Assembly (NCBI RefSeq): GCF_934560975.1
Contig: NZ_CAKTFO010000001.1
Span: 124,001 to 188,000 of the forward strand
DNA from: an uncultured Sphingomonas sp.
GTDB lineage: Bacteria; Pseudomonadota; Alphaproteobacteria; Sphingomonadales; Sphingomonadaceae
Length of the DNA: 64,000 nucleotides
Reading direction: 5' to 3'
Of the stretch, positions 26,119 to 34,670 are shown piece by piece. Position 1 is the first letter of the stretch. Each line of letters begins with the position of its first letter. Below the pieces are notes generated by a model. That model saw nothing but the letters and a program-made list of their open reading frames with translations, did no database searches and was not told the origin of the DNA. The translations under genes were made by a program, and so were the position numbers.

Positions 26119-26540
26119 GCCGTAAGTCCATAGAGCAGCAATGCTTTCTCAACCTTGACCGGCGCGGACGATTCGAACGGATCGAGCGCGAGGACCGGCA
26201 GCGGCAATCCGGCGATGATCCGCACCGGAAGAGGTTCGTCGGGCATTCGCGGCACCGGCTGGTCCAGCGCGATGCACAGGCCCAGAGGCGCCTCTTCCAC
26301 GTAGGGCAGGGCAACAATGCCGAGCCCGCGCACCTCGATCCGCCCTTCGATATGCGGGCCGGAGCGGGCGAAGAGCTGGCCGCCACGCGCCTCCACGATC
26401 ACGCCATCGTCCCCGACCAGCATCGCGCCGCGATCGATCAGGCGCAGCGCCAGATCGGACTTGCCGGACCCGGACGCCCCCGTCAGCAGCAGGCCCCGCC
26501 CACGAATTGCGACACAGGTGGCGTGCAGCGTTTCGCTCAC
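26115..26540 (-). CDS. hprK: HPr kinase/phosphorylase, short form (C-terminal domain only)
   Basis: A 141-residue protein, about half the length of Firmicute HprK and lacking its N-terminal domain, as in other alphaproteobacteria. Walker A is LLTGASGSGKSDLALRLID near residue 18, VGDDGVIVEA is near 42, and the HprK signature EGRIEVRGLGIV is near 65. It would phosphorylate the regulatory serine of HPr. The gene overlaps chvG and rapZ by four bases. Confidence 0.92.
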   Translation of the reverse strand: MSETLHATCVAIRGRGLLLTGASGSGKSDLALRLIDRGAMLVGDDGVIVEARGGQLFARSGPHIEGRIEVRGLGIVALPYVEEAPLGLCIALDQPVPRMPDEPLPVRIIAGLPLPVLALDPFESSAPVKVEKALLLYGLTA

Positions 26541-28099
26541 TTCTCGGCGGCGGGCAGGCGGATGGCGAAGCGCGCGCCGCGCACGTCGCCGGGGCGGTCG
26601 GTCACGGAGATATGGCCCTGATGCCCCTCCACGATCGCTTTGGCGATGGCGAGGCCCAGGCCGGAATGGCGGCCGAACACCTCGCCCTCGGGCCGGATCG
26701 AATGGAAGCGGTTGAAGATGGCGGTGCGCTCGCCGGGAGGAACGCCGGGCCCGTCATCCTCCACCCGCAGCACCACCTGCGGCCCGTCGCGGGTCGCCGT
26801 GATCTGGACGAGGCCACCGGGCGGCGAGAAGCTGATGGCATTGTCGATCAGGTTTTCGATCGCGCGGGCCAGCCGCTGCCCATCGCCAAAGATCATCGCG
26901 CTGCCCCGATGCGGGCGACCGAAGGCGAGGCGGATGTCGTGGGGCAGCCCGCGCGCCTCGCGGGCCTCCACCAACTGTTCGATCATGTGACCCACATCGA
27001 CCGATTCGAACCGCGCGCGCGACAGTTCCGCGTCCATCCGCGATGCTTCGGACACGTCGGTGATGAGCCGGTCGAGCCGTCGCACATCGTCGCGGATCAC
27101 CACCAGCAGCCGTTCGCGCAGTTCCGGATCGGTCACCCGTTCCAGGCTGTCGATCGCGGAGCGGAGCGAAGCCAGCGGATTCTTCATCTCGTGCGCGACA
27201 TCCGCCGCAAAGGCCTCGGTCGCGTCGATCCGCTGGCGCAGCGCCTGGCTCATGTCGCTGAGCGCGCGGGCAAGCGTGCCGATCTCGTCGCGGCGGGAGG
27301 GTAGGCGCGGGACTTGCACCTCACGCGAGCGACCAAGGCGGACGCGGTGGGCGGCCAGTGCCAGCCGGCGGAGCGGACGGGCGATGGTGCGGGCGAGCCA
27401 TAGTGACAGGGCGATGGAGATGGCGCTGGTGCCGAGCAGCACCAGCCCCAGCCAGAAGCGTTCGGCGCGCACCGTGCGGATCACGTCGCGCTGGTCGCTG
27501 GTCAGCAGCAGCACGCCGCGACCGGGCACCGGCACCGCCGCCGAGATGACGGGGGTGCGGGCGGGCGCGCGACGGATAGCGGTCTGCACGGCGCGGGTCC
27601 GCTGCGCGCGAACCGCCTCTGGCCAAGCGGCCAGACGATCCCGCGCCGGTTCGGTGAACGGTTCCGGCACCTCGGCGCCGACCACGCGGTCGATCACCTT
27701 GTCCATGGCGCGTGCGACGTGCCGCCGCCACGGCTCCTCCGACGGATCGCGCAACGTGTAGGTCGGCGTGCTGTCGGTCCAGCTGTCGAGCGGCGCGCCA
27801 CCGTCCCGGTACAGACGGAAGCGGGTATCGTTGGCCCGGCCCAGGCGGGTGAGCAGCACCTGCAACTCGTCCGCGTGGGCGGCGGCCATCGCGGCGGCGG
27901 CCAGCTTGCTCTCCGTCGCGATCCGGTCGGTCCGCTCCTGGATCAACTGGGTGCGGTAGGAATCGAGATAGAAGAAGCCCCCCGCCAGCACGATCAAAGC
28001 GAAGATGTTGACCGCCAAGATGCGGGCGCGGAGCGTCAGCGGGCCGGCGATGCGGCCCTCGCCCGCGTCACTCCTCAGAAAAGCGGTAACCAACGCCAT
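26537..28099 (-). CDS. chvG: Sensor histidine kinase ChvG
   Basis: A 520-residue inner-membrane kinase. The ATG at 28099 is chosen because the open frame further upstream only overlaps chvI. A transmembrane segment (ILAVNIFALIVLAGGFFYLDSY, about residues 26-47) precedes a periplasmic sensor, a second membrane span is near residue 250 (FWLGLVLLGTSAISIALSLWL), and a HAMP domain follows. The phospho-acceptor H-box is FAADVAHEMKNPLASLRSAIDSLE near 325, and the ATP-binding N, G1 and G2 boxes include NLIDNAISFSPPG, VEDDGPGVPP and HSGLGLAIAKAIVEGHQG. ChvG-ChvI controls envelope stress and acid responses in alphaproteobacteria. It overlaps chvI by 32 bases and hprK by four. Confidence 0.93.
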   Translation of the reverse strand: MALVTAFLRSDAGEGRIAGPLTLRARILAVNIFALIVLAGGFFYLDSYRTQLIQERTDRIATESKLAAAAMAAAHADELQVLLTRLGRANDTRFRLYRDGGAPLDSWTDSTPTYTLRDPSEEPWRRHVARAMDKVIDRVVGAEVPEPFTEPARDRLAAWPEAVRAQRTRAVQTAIRRAPARTPVISAAVPVPGRGVLLLTSDQRDVIRTVRAERFWLGLVLLGTSAISIALSLWLARTIARPLRRLALAAHRVRLGRSREVQVPRLPSRRDEIGTLARALSDMSQALRQRIDATEAFAADVAHEMKNPLASLRSAIDSLERVTDPELRERLLVVIRDDVRRLDRLITDVSEASRMDAELSRARFESVDVGHMIEQLVEAREARGLPHDIRLAFGRPHRGSAMIFGDGQRLARAIENLIDNAISFSPPGGLVQITATRDGPQVVLRVEDDGPGVPPGERTAIFNRFHSIRPEGEVFGRHSGLGLAIAKAIVEGHQGHISVTDRPGDVRGARFAIRLPAAEK

Positions 28100-28778
28100 A
28101 AAGCGTCTCGATCGCTTTGAAGTCGGAGTCCACCCCGCGGAACTTGCGGCGGAGGCGCTTGATGTGGCTGTCGATGGTGCGGTCGTCGACATAGACGTCA
28201 TCCTGATAGGCCGTATCCATCAGCTGGTCGCGCGATTTCACGAAGCCCGGCCGTTGGGCCAGCGCCTCCAGGATCAGGAACTCGGTCACGGTCAGGGTGA
28301 CGTCGCGCCCGCCCCAGCTGACGCGGTGGCGGGCCGGATCCATTTCCAGCCGGCCGCGCACGATCTTCTCGGCGGGGGTTCCGGTCTCCTCGCCCTCGGG
28401 CCGGCCGCGCATCTCCACCCGGCGCAGGATGGCGCGAATGCGGGCGATCAGCAGGCGCTGGCTGAACGGCTTGGTGATGTAATCGTCCGCCCCCAGCGCC
28501 AGCCCCAGCGCCTCGTCCAATTCGTCATCCTTGGACGTCAGGAAGATGGCGGGCAGCGCCGGCACGCGTTCGCGCAGGCGGCGCAGCAGCTCCATGCCGT
28601 CCATGCGCGGCATCTTGATGTCCAGCACGGCCAGATCGGGGGGATTGTCGGCCAAGGCCTTCAGCGCGCTTTCGCCGTCGGTATAGACCCGAACCGCGAA
28701 CCCTTCGGTTTGAAGCGCGATCGACACCGATGTCAGGATATTGCGGTCGTCGTCGACGAGCGCGATCGATGCGGTCAT
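28068..28778 (-). CDS. chvI: Two-component response regulator ChvI
   Basis: A 236-residue OmpR-type regulator. The start at 28778 opens MTASIALVDDDRNILTSVSIALQTEGF; the longer open frame upstream has no coding character. The receiver domain has the acidic pair DDD near residue 9, phospho-acceptor aspartate in LAVLDIKMPRMDGMELL near 55, and lysine in FLTSKDDE near 104. A winged-helix output domain follows from about residue 140 (REL..RHRVSWGGRDVTLTVTEFLILEAL, DDRTIDSHIKRLRRKF). It heads the chvI-chvG-hprK-rapZ-EIIA-ptsH operon, which links envelope sensing to the regulatory PTS. Confidence 0.95.
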   Translation of the reverse strand: MTASIALVDDDRNILTSVSIALQTEGFAVRVYTDGESALKALADNPPDLAVLDIKMPRMDGMELLRRLRERVPALPAIFLTSKDDELDEALGLALGADDYITKPFSQRLLIARIRAILRRVEMRGRPEGEETGTPAEKIVRGRLEMDPARHRVSWGGRDVTLTVTEFLILEALAQRPGFVKSRDQLMDTAYQDDVYVDDRTIDSHIKRLRRKFRGVDSDFKAIETLYGVGYRFSEE

Positions 28779-29048
28779 TCTCGGCCCTTGCACGTGGCAG
28801 GAAGGGCGACGCCGATAGCGCCTTGGGGGGCGATGCTCAACCGTTACGGCGCCGGACGGCCGATCTCCCGCGCGGGCCGGTGCGCAAAGCCGGCGCGGGG
28901 CAAGCGGGCGCGGGCCCTTTCGGGGTAAGGCGTCGGGCACGTTGCGGCGGTGAGGGCGTCGGGTCCATGACGTGCCCGGCATAGCGGGCGCGCCAGTGAT
29001 GGCGGGTGTCTCCGCCGGAGGTTTCCTGATCGATCGGGAGGACAAGAC

Positions 29049-30233
29049 ATGCACCCTTCAACCCTGTTCCGCGTCATGAAGGCCGCGCTGCTGTGCGGGG
29101 CCATGATCGTTTCTGCCGCCCCCGCAGCCGCCGCGCACTATGCCGCCAGCGTGTTCGCCAGCGACCTCAACAATCCGCGCGGGCTCGCCTTCGGCGCGGA
29201 TGGCACCCTGTATGTCGCGGAGACGGGCTATCTGGATCCGTCGGTCCCGGTGGAGGGCGGATTCCGGTTCATGGCCACGGGCTCCATCACGCAGGTTTCG
29301 GGTAGTGGCCAGTCGCGCATCGTGACCCGGCTGCCGTCCATCTTCAGCACGGCGATGGGCAACACGAGCGGGGCGGCGGACATCGCATTCGGCGCGGATG
29401 GCACCGGCTATGTCGTGGTCGGGCTGGGAACCAACCCCGCCAACCGCCCGGCCGACAGCCGGTTGGGCCATGTCCTGACCTTCACCAATAACGGGACGGT
29501 GGCCGACTTCGCGGACGTGAGCGGGGTGGAGGGGCGTCTGAACCCGATCGGGCTGCCGGACAGCAATCCCTTCCACCTTGCGGCGACACCGACCGGACTG
29601 CTGGTGACCGATGCCGGCGCCAACACGCTCAATCAGGTTTCCGCATCCGGCGGAGCCTCCATCCGGGCGATTTTCCCGCCGCGCTTCATCGGCCAGCCCT
29701 TGCCGCTGAGCGACTCGGTCCCGACCGGCGTCACGGTGGGACCGGACGGCACGATCTATGTCGCCGAACTCACCGGCTTCCCCTTCGTCCCCGGTGCGGC
29801 GCGGATCTACAGCCTCGCGCCCCGCAGCGACCTGCCCAGCCTGCTTGCGACGGGACTGACCAACCTGACCGACCTGGCATTCGGGCCCGATGGCAGCCTG
29901 TACGCCCTGGAATATGACGTGGACGGCATACTCGGGCCGGGCGTGGGCGGCGCGATCCTGCGCATCATGGCGGACGGAACGTCGCAGACTCTGTTCGACA
30001 CGGGACTGGTCAACCCCACCGGCCTGACGATCGGCAGCGACGGCGCATTCTATGTGACGGTCAACAGCAATGGCGGGCAGGGCGCGGGCGAGGTGTGGCG
30101 GATCGCCCCCGTGCCGGAACCGGCGAGCTGGATGCTGGTCATCTCCGGCTTCGGACTGGTGGGGCTGGCGCTGCGGTCCAGCCGCCGGCGTGAAGCGGGC
30201 ATGGACGGGATCGACATAGCGGTAGCGGCCTGA
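29049..30233 (+). CDS. ScyD/ScyE-family beta-propeller protein with PEP-CTERM anchor
   Basis: A 394-residue exported protein, started by a strong ribosome site (GGGAGG) before 29049. A signal peptide (about residues 9-29, ALLCGAMIVSAAPAAAA) is followed by repeated propeller blades with xxPRGLAFGADGTLYVAETG, GVTVGPDGTIYVAELTG and LAFGPDGSLYALEYD, as in ScyD/ScyE proteins. The C-terminus has VPEPASWMLVISGFGLVGLALRSSRRR: a PEP motif, a transmembrane helix and a basic cluster, the PEP-CTERM sorting signal cut by an exosortase/archaeosortase-type enzyme. A 15-residue tail after the arginines is unusual. No exosortase gene lies in the window. Function in proteobacteria is unknown. Confidence 0.85.
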   Translation: MHPSTLFRVMKAALLCGAMIVSAAPAAAAHYAASVFASDLNNPRGLAFGADGTLYVAETGYLDPSVPVEGGFRFMATGSITQVSGSGQSRIVTRLPSIFSTAMGNTSGAADIAFGADGTGYVVVGLGTNPANRPADSRLGHVLTFTNNGTVADFADVSGVEGRLNPIGLPDSNPFHLAATPTGLLVTDAGANTLNQVSASGGASIRAIFPPRFIGQPLPLSDSVPTGVTVGPDGTIYVAELTGFPFVPGAARIYSLAPRSDLPSLLATGLTNLTDLAFGPDGSLYALEYDVDGILGPGVGGAILRIMADGTSQTLFDTGLVNPTGLTIGSDGAFYVTVNSNGGQGAGEVWRIAPVPEPASWMLVISGFGLVGLALRSSRRREAGMDGIDIAVAA

Positions 30234-30259
30234 ACCTACCTCTCGGCACCATGGCGCGC

Positions 30260-30286
30260 TAAACTATCCGCGGGATGTGCCGTGAA
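30260..30286 (+). promoter_or_regulatory. Possible sigma28-like promoter at the GGDEF gene
   Basis: TAAACTAT-N11-GCCGTGAA has the sigma28 spacing and six of eight -10 matches, but it overlaps the predicted GTG start at 30282. If it is real, translation would have to begin further downstream. Confidence 0.25.
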
Positions 30287-31235
30287 GAGGATCGTGCTGC
30301 ACGATCGCGTCCCCTCCGGATCCTCGGCCAAGCGCAAGGGCTGGCTGCGTACTCTGTTTGGTAGTGAGACGGCAGAGGGCGATCCGCCCGCACCCGAGGC
30401 AGCCGACATGCTGCCGCCCAGAGCGATGGACAGCGAGCTGGCGGTGCTGGCGGCGCAACTTGCCCACCTGATCGGCTCCGCGCGTGAGCGGCTGGACGGC
30501 GCGATGGAGATGGTCGATCGCTCCGCCGACGAAGCCGCCGATTATGGGCGGGCGCTCAATCGCGGGGCGGACGCGCTGACGTCGGGCCAGTTGCCGCCCG
30601 AAGCGATGGACGGGCTGCTGACGCTTACGCGCGCGATGATCGAGCGCACCGACCTGGCCGAGCAGAAGCTGCGCTCCACCAATGCCGAGTTGCGGGCGCT
30701 GCAACGCGATCTCAGCCTGGCGCAGGAGAGTGCCGAGCGCGATCCGCTGACCGGATTGCTCAACCGGCGCGCGCTGGAGCAGGCACTCGCCCGCGCGGTG
30801 GAGACGGCCCAGCGGACCGATGCGGCGCTGGCGATCGCCTTGTGCGACATCGACCATCTCACGGGCCTGAACGATGCGCATGGCCAGGATGTGGGCGACC
30901 GGGTGCTGCGCCTCGTCGGTGAGTCGCTGGCGGCGAACGGTGACGGTCAGACCTTTGCCGGACGGCAGGGCGGCGGGGAGTTCGTGCTGCTGTTCGAGGA
31001 CAAGGCCGTGATCCCGGCCGCCGCCGCCATCGACACGGTGCGGGAGGCGTTCGGCCAGCGTTTCCTGCGCTCGCGCTCAGACGGTGCGCCGATCGGCAAC
31101 GTCACCTTTTCGGCGGGCGTGGCCGGGCTGGTGCAGGGAGAGGACGGCAATGATCTGCTCCGCCGCGCCGACCATGCGCTGCGCCGCGCCAAGGATAGCG
31201 GCCGCAACCAGGTGATGATCGACAGCGGCGATTAG
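30282..31235 (+). CDS. GGDEF-domain protein with degenerate signature (GGGEF)
   Basis: A 317-residue cytoplasmic protein without membrane spans. Residues 50-150 are helical and may form a coiled coil (SELAVLAAQLAHLIGSARERL..., LAEQKLRSTNAELRALQRDL). The GGDEF domain starts at about residue 153 with RDPLTGLLNRRALEQAL and keeps the metal-binding DIDHLTGLND. The signature reads RQGGGEF (residues 228-234), with glycine replacing the catalytic aspartate/glutamate, and the upstream RxxD inhibitory site is absent. It may therefore be catalytically weak or a c-di-GMP/GTP-sensing relic. It converges on fliR, leaving 13 bases between them. The GTG start is uncertain. Confidence 0.82.
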   Translation: MKRIVLHDRVPSGSSAKRKGWLRTLFGSETAEGDPPAPEAADMLPPRAMDSELAVLAAQLAHLIGSARERLDGAMEMVDRSADEAADYGRALNRGADALTSGQLPPEAMDGLLTLTRAMIERTDLAEQKLRSTNAELRALQRDLSLAQESAERDPLTGLLNRRALEQALARAVETAQRTDAALAIALCDIDHLTGLNDAHGQDVGDRVLRLVGESLAANGDGQTFAGRQGGGEFVLLFEDKAVIPAAAAIDTVREAFGQRFLRSRSDGAPIGNVTFSAGVAGLVQGEDGNDLLRRADHALRRAKDSGRNQVMIDSGD

Positions 31236-31248
31236 CTGCGACGTGGCG

Positions 31249-32031
31249 TCAGCGCGCGGTGGCGATATGGCGCGCTTCGTCCAGGCCGCGTTCGATCGCC
31301 TGGGTGATGCCTTCGCCGATCGCGGGCGCGGCGATGGCGATCAGGACCAGTCCGGCCAGCAACGTGGCGGGCAGGCCCACCGCGAACAGGTTCATGCTGG
31401 GGGCGGATCGGGCCAGCATCCCCATCACGATCTGCACCAGGATCAGCGCGAACCCGACCGGCAAGGCGATGGCGAAGCCCGCCGCCAGCATGTCGCCCCC
31501 GAACATGACCAGGCCGCGCACGCTTTCCGCGCCTAGCCACGCCTGGCCGATCGGCAGCGTGCGGTAGCTGTCGACCACGATCGCGGCGAGCGTCAGGTGG
31601 CCGCCGATCGCCAGGAACAGGAAGGTACCGAGGATCGACAGGAATTGCGCCAGCGCGGGCGTGGGCGTGCCGGTCTGCGGATCCATCATGCCGGCAAAGC
31701 CCAGGCCCATGGCGTTGCCGATGATCTCGCCCGCCAGCATCGCGGCGGAAAAGCCGATCTGGACGGCGAAGCCCAGCGCCGCGCCGGCCAGCACTTCGCC
31801 GATCACCATGGCGATGCCGGGAAAGGAGGCGATACCGTCCGGCGGCAGCTGGAACGGGACGGCGTTCAACCCGGCCATGCCGATCGCGATCGCCACGATG
31901 AAGCGCAACTGCATCGGCACCGCCGCCATCCCGAACAGGGGTGCTGCGAGGAAGGCGGCGCCCGGCCGGATCGCCGCCAGCAGCCACAGCCACAGGTTCG
32001 CCTCCAGATCGGCGAAGGCGGGGGGCAGCAT
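31249..32031 (-). CDS. fliR: Flagellar export apparatus protein FliR
   Basis: A 260-residue polytopic inner-membrane protein of the type III export gate (FliPQR core). Hydrophobic segments run through most of its length, and blocks such as RPGAAFLAAPLFG near residue 22, FSAAMLAGEIIGNAMGLGFAGMMDPQTG near 95 and LPVGFALILVQIVMGMLARSAPSMNLFAVGLPA near 180 are typical. It follows fliQ by four bases and ends the long fli operon. flhB, often next in other genomes, is not adjacent. Confidence 0.95.
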   Translation of the reverse strand: MLPPAFADLEANLWLWLLAAIRPGAAFLAAPLFGMAAVPMQLRFIVAIAIGMAGLNAVPFQLPPDGIASFPGIAMVIGEVLAGAALGFAVQIGFSAAMLAGEIIGNAMGLGFAGMMDPQTGTPTPALAQFLSILGTFLFLAIGGHLTLAAIVVDSYRTLPIGQAWLGAESVRGLVMFGGDMLAAGFAIALPVGFALILVQIVMGMLARSAPSMNLFAVGLPATLLAGLVLIAIAAPAIGEGITQAIERGLDEARHIATAR

Positions 32032-32035
32032 GGGG

Positions 32036-32317
32036 CTAGCGGACGACGTCGGGGATGCGGGCGTACATGTCGCGCATGAAGTCCGCGCATAGCATCAGCA
32101 TCGATCCGCCGAACAGGATCAGGCACAGGCCGACCACGATCAGCTTGGGCACGAAGGACAAGGTCGCCTCGTTGATGGAGGTCGCGGCCTGGATCATGCC
32201 CAGGATCAGCCCCGCCACCAAGGCCGGCACCAGCACCGGTGAACAGGCCAGCGCCAGCACCCACAATGCCTGCTGCGCGACGCCGATGAAATAATCGGGC
32301 GCGGCGGCGCTATCCAC
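32036..32317 (-). CDS. fliQ: Flagellar export apparatus protein FliQ
   Basis: A 93-residue protein with two transmembrane helices (WVLALACSPVLVPALVAGLILGMIQAATSINE and LSFVPKLIVVGLCLILFGGSMLMLCADFMR). The central IQAATSINEATLSFVPK is the FliQ/SpaQ signature. Four or so copies assemble with FliP and FliR in the export gate. Its start shares a base with the fliP stop. Confidence 0.95.
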   Translation of the reverse strand: MDSAAAPDYFIGVAQQALWVLALACSPVLVPALVAGLILGMIQAATSINEATLSFVPKLIVVGLCLILFGGSMLMLCADFMRDMYARIPDVVR

Positions 32318-33123
32318 TATTGGAAGCTCCCGGCCAGGCTGCCCATCGTCAGCGCCCAGCCGTCGACCAGCACGAACAGCAACAGCTTGAACGGCATGGA
32401 GATGATCGCCGGCGACAGCATCATCATGCCTAGCGCCATCAGGGTCGATGCCACCACGAGGTCGATCACCAGGAAAGGCAGGAAGATCAGGAAGCCGATC
32501 TGGAACGCCGTCTTCAGCTCGGACGTGATGTAGGCCGGCAGCAGGATGGAGAAAGGCACCTCCGCCGGACTGTTGAAGCGCGGCGCCTTGGCCATGTCGG
32601 CGAACATCTTCAGGTCGGTCTGGCGCGTCTGGCGGATCATGAAGCCGTGCAGCACGTTGCCGGTACGCGACACCGCTTCCTCGATCGAGATCTGGCCCTG
32701 ACCATACGGCGTATAGGCGATGCGATTGATCTGATCCACCGCGGGCCGCATCACGAACAGCGAGAGGAACAGCGCCAGGCCGACCAGAACCTGATTGGGC
32801 GGCGTCTGCTGCAACCCCAGCGCCTGGCGCAGGATCGACAACACGATGATGATCCGGGTGAAGCTTGTCATCATCAGCAGCAGCGACGGCAACACCGTCA
32901 GCAGGCTCATCAGCACCAGGATCTGGAGCGACAGGGACAGCGGTTGTCCCGTGCCGCCGATGGTGCGGACGGCGCGATCCAGCCCGCCGCCAGGCGCGGC
33001 GGCCGGTGCGGCAGGCGCCGCCTGCGCCAGCACCGGGTGCGCCATCAGTACGGAGATCAGCAGCGCCACCGCGAGCAGCACAAGCGCCTTCAGCCCGCGC
33101 CCGCTGGCCTTCACCCCCGCCAT
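32317..33123 (-). CDS. fliP: Flagellar export apparatus protein FliP
   Basis: A 268-residue protein if started at the ATG at 33123, just after the fliO stop; an ATG at 33132 is equally possible. A cleavable signal peptide (KALVLLAVALLISVLMAHPVLAQA) precedes the conserved FliP region: LQILVLMSLLTVLPSLLLMMTSFTRIIIVLSILRQALGLQQTPPNQVL, then FSILLPAYITSELKTAFQIGFLIFLPFLVIDLVV. FliP forms a pentamer at the centre of the export gate. It overlaps fliQ by one base. Confidence 0.95.
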   Translation of the reverse strand: MAGVKASGRGLKALVLLAVALLISVLMAHPVLAQAAPAAPAAAPGGGLDRAVRTIGGTGQPLSLSLQILVLMSLLTVLPSLLLMMTSFTRIIIVLSILRQALGLQQTPPNQVLVGLALFLSLFVMRPAVDQINRIAYTPYGQGQISIEEAVSRTGNVLHGFMIRQTRQTDLKMFADMAKAPRFNSPAEVPFSILLPAYITSELKTAFQIGFLIFLPFLVIDLVVASTLMALGMMMLSPAIISMPFKLLLFVLVDGWALTMGSLAGSFQ

Positions 33124-33124
33124 G

Positions 33125-33403
33125 TCACGCATCGGGGAGCGCGAAATTGGGGGCGTCCGCCTCCGCAATCTTGTCGACCCGCCCGCGCGAGACGGCGAGC
33201 AGGATGCGCTTGCCGGAAAATTCCACCACCGCCAGCCGGCTCATCGGGCCCATCGGCACCGCATCGACGATGCGGATCGCGCGTTCGCGGCTGCCGAAAC
33301 TCATGCCGGGCTGGAGCTTGCGGTAGAGCCACAGGCTCAACACCGCCAATCCCCCCACCAGCACCACCATGATGAACAGCTGGAGGAGGTAGGCGCCCAT
33401 CAT
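33125..33403 (-). CDS. fliO: Flagellar biosynthesis protein FliO
   Basis: A 92-residue protein with one N-terminal membrane helix (YLLQLFIMVVLVGGLAVLSLWLYRKL) and a small cytoplasmic domain containing IRIVDAVPMGPMSRLAVVEFSGKRILLAVSRG, the FliO core. FliO helps FliP assemble. Its position between fliN and fliP confirms the call. It overlaps fliN by four bases. Confidence 0.9.
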   Translation of the reverse strand: MMGAYLLQLFIMVVLVGGLAVLSLWLYRKLQPGMSFGSRERAIRIVDAVPMGPMSRLAVVEFSGKRILLAVSRGRVDKIAEADAPNFALPDA

Positions 33404-33714
33404 ATCCGTCGTTCGATCCCCGACAGCCGCGCCTCGGTGGCGACGACGTCCACGACCCTTATGCCGAACTTGCCGCCGACCGTCACTACCTCTCCGCGCG
33501 CCACCAATGTGCCGTTGACCAGAATGTCGAGCAGCTCGTTGGCCTGGCGGTCCAGCTCGACCACCGATCCTTCGGCCAGGTCCATCAGCTCGGACAGTTT
33601 CAGGCTGGTCGATCCGACCTCGACCGACAGGCGCAGGGGGATGTCGGCCAGCAGGCGATAGTTGCGGCCGGCCGCGAGCCCGTCGAACGCAGGTGCTTCG
33701 GTCATGTCGCTCAT
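33400..33714 (-). CDS. fliN: Flagellar motor switch protein FliN
   Basis: A 104-residue protein. The ATG at 33714 overlaps the fliM stop as TGATG; the open frame upstream is a fliM shadow. The SpoA/FliN domain covers residues 20-95 with DIPLRLSVEVGSTSLKLSELMDLAEGSVVELDRQANELLDILVNG and GEVVTVGGKFGIRV. FliN multimers form the bottom of the C-ring and take part in switching and export-substrate docking. Confidence 0.95.
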   Translation of the reverse strand: MSDMTEAPAFDGLAAGRNYRLLADIPLRLSVEVGSTSLKLSELMDLAEGSVVELDRQANELLDILVNGTLVARGEVVTVGGKFGIRVVDVVATEARLSGIERRI

Positions 33715-34670
33715 CAAACCTGTCCTACCTTTTCGATCATCAGCGCGGCGCGCCCATCCTGTTCCCCGATAACGCCGTCCGCGATCCGGCGCGATCCCGC
33801 AAGCAGGGGCGTGCGCGGCGCCAGCGTGATCGGGATGACGTCCCCCGGCTTCAACGACAAGAGCTGCGCCACCGAAATCTCCGGACGCGCCAGGACGCTG
33901 CGCACCGGCAACGTGACCTCCTGCAACGCATCGCTCATCCGCCGGCGCCATTCGGTGCCGGTGCTCACATCCTCGTCATGGACGCGCGCGGCCATCTTTT
34001 CCTCGATCGGGCGCAGCATGGCGAGCGGATAAACCACCTCGATCTCGGACGGGCCGGCATCGGTGGCGATGGCGAAACGCTGGATCACGACCCCTTCGTC
34101 GCGCCGCAGGAAGGGCAGGTGGAGCACGCTCATCTCCTGCCCGGCCAGCGCCAGGTCGATCGGCGTCACCTCGTTCCAATGCTGCACCAGGATGGTCGAC
34201 AGGCGATCGAGCAGGCGGCGGAGCAGCAATTCCTCGCTGGGGGTGAAATCGCCCGTCTTGGGCTGGCGACTGCCGCCGGGTGCGCCGCCGTAGAAGCTCT
34301 CCACCAGCCGCGCGACGAAATCGGGCTCGATCGCCACCAGCATCCCGCCCTTCAGCGGGCGCAGGCGGTAGAGCGTCAGGCTTACGGGGCCGCGCAGGCG
34401 ATCCTGCCAGTCGCCATAGCTGATCGTTTCCAGCGGCTGCGCGCTGACGCCGATCCGGCCCCGCGCGATCGGCTCCAGCGCGGGCTTCAACGCGCGCGCC
34501 AGCTTGTCGCCCATCCGCTCCAGGCCGGTCAGCCGGGTCGGCCGGAAATCGTCCTGGCCCAAGGCGAACGGCTGCGCCTCCGGCCCGGAGGCAAAGGCCA
34601 CGCCCGGCGTCGCCCCGGCGAGTTCGTCGAGGATCACCGCCGACTCAGCCGGAGCGAGCCTGCGCGTCAT
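33714..34670 (-). CDS. fliM: Flagellar motor switch protein FliM
   Basis: A 318-residue C-ring protein. The middle CheC-like domain (about residues 40-230) includes LERMGDKLARALKPALEPI, KGGMLVAIEPDFVARLVESFYGG and DLALAGQEMSVLHL. The C-terminal SpoA domain (about 245-318) has LPVRSVLARPEISVAQLLSLKPGDVIPI. A canonical N-terminal CheY-binding LSQxEIDALL motif is not evident; the protein opens MTRRLAPAESAVILDELAG, so CheY coupling may differ. It overlaps fliL by four bases and fliN by one to three. Confidence 0.93.
   Translation of the reverse strand: MTRRLAPAESAVILDELAGATPGVAFASGPEAQPFALGQDDFRPTRLTGLERMGDKLARALKPALEPIARGRIGVSAQPLETISYGDWQDRLRGPVSLTLYRLRPLKGGMLVAIEPDFVARLVESFYGGAPGGSRQPKTGDFTPSEELLLRRLLDRLSTILVQHWNEVTPIDLALAGQEMSVLHLPFLRRDEGVVIQRFAIATDAGPSEIEVVYPLAMLRPIEEKMAARVHDEDVSTGTEWRRRMSDALQEVTLPVRSVLARPEISVAQLLSLKPGDVIPITLAPRTPLLAGSRRIADGVIGEQDGRAALMIEKVGQV

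Noticed and set aside
28779..29048. Possible small gene between chvI and the ScyD-like gene
   Set aside because: Open frames here have no ribosome site and no coding bias. I see only a divergent promoter region with GC-rich sequence.
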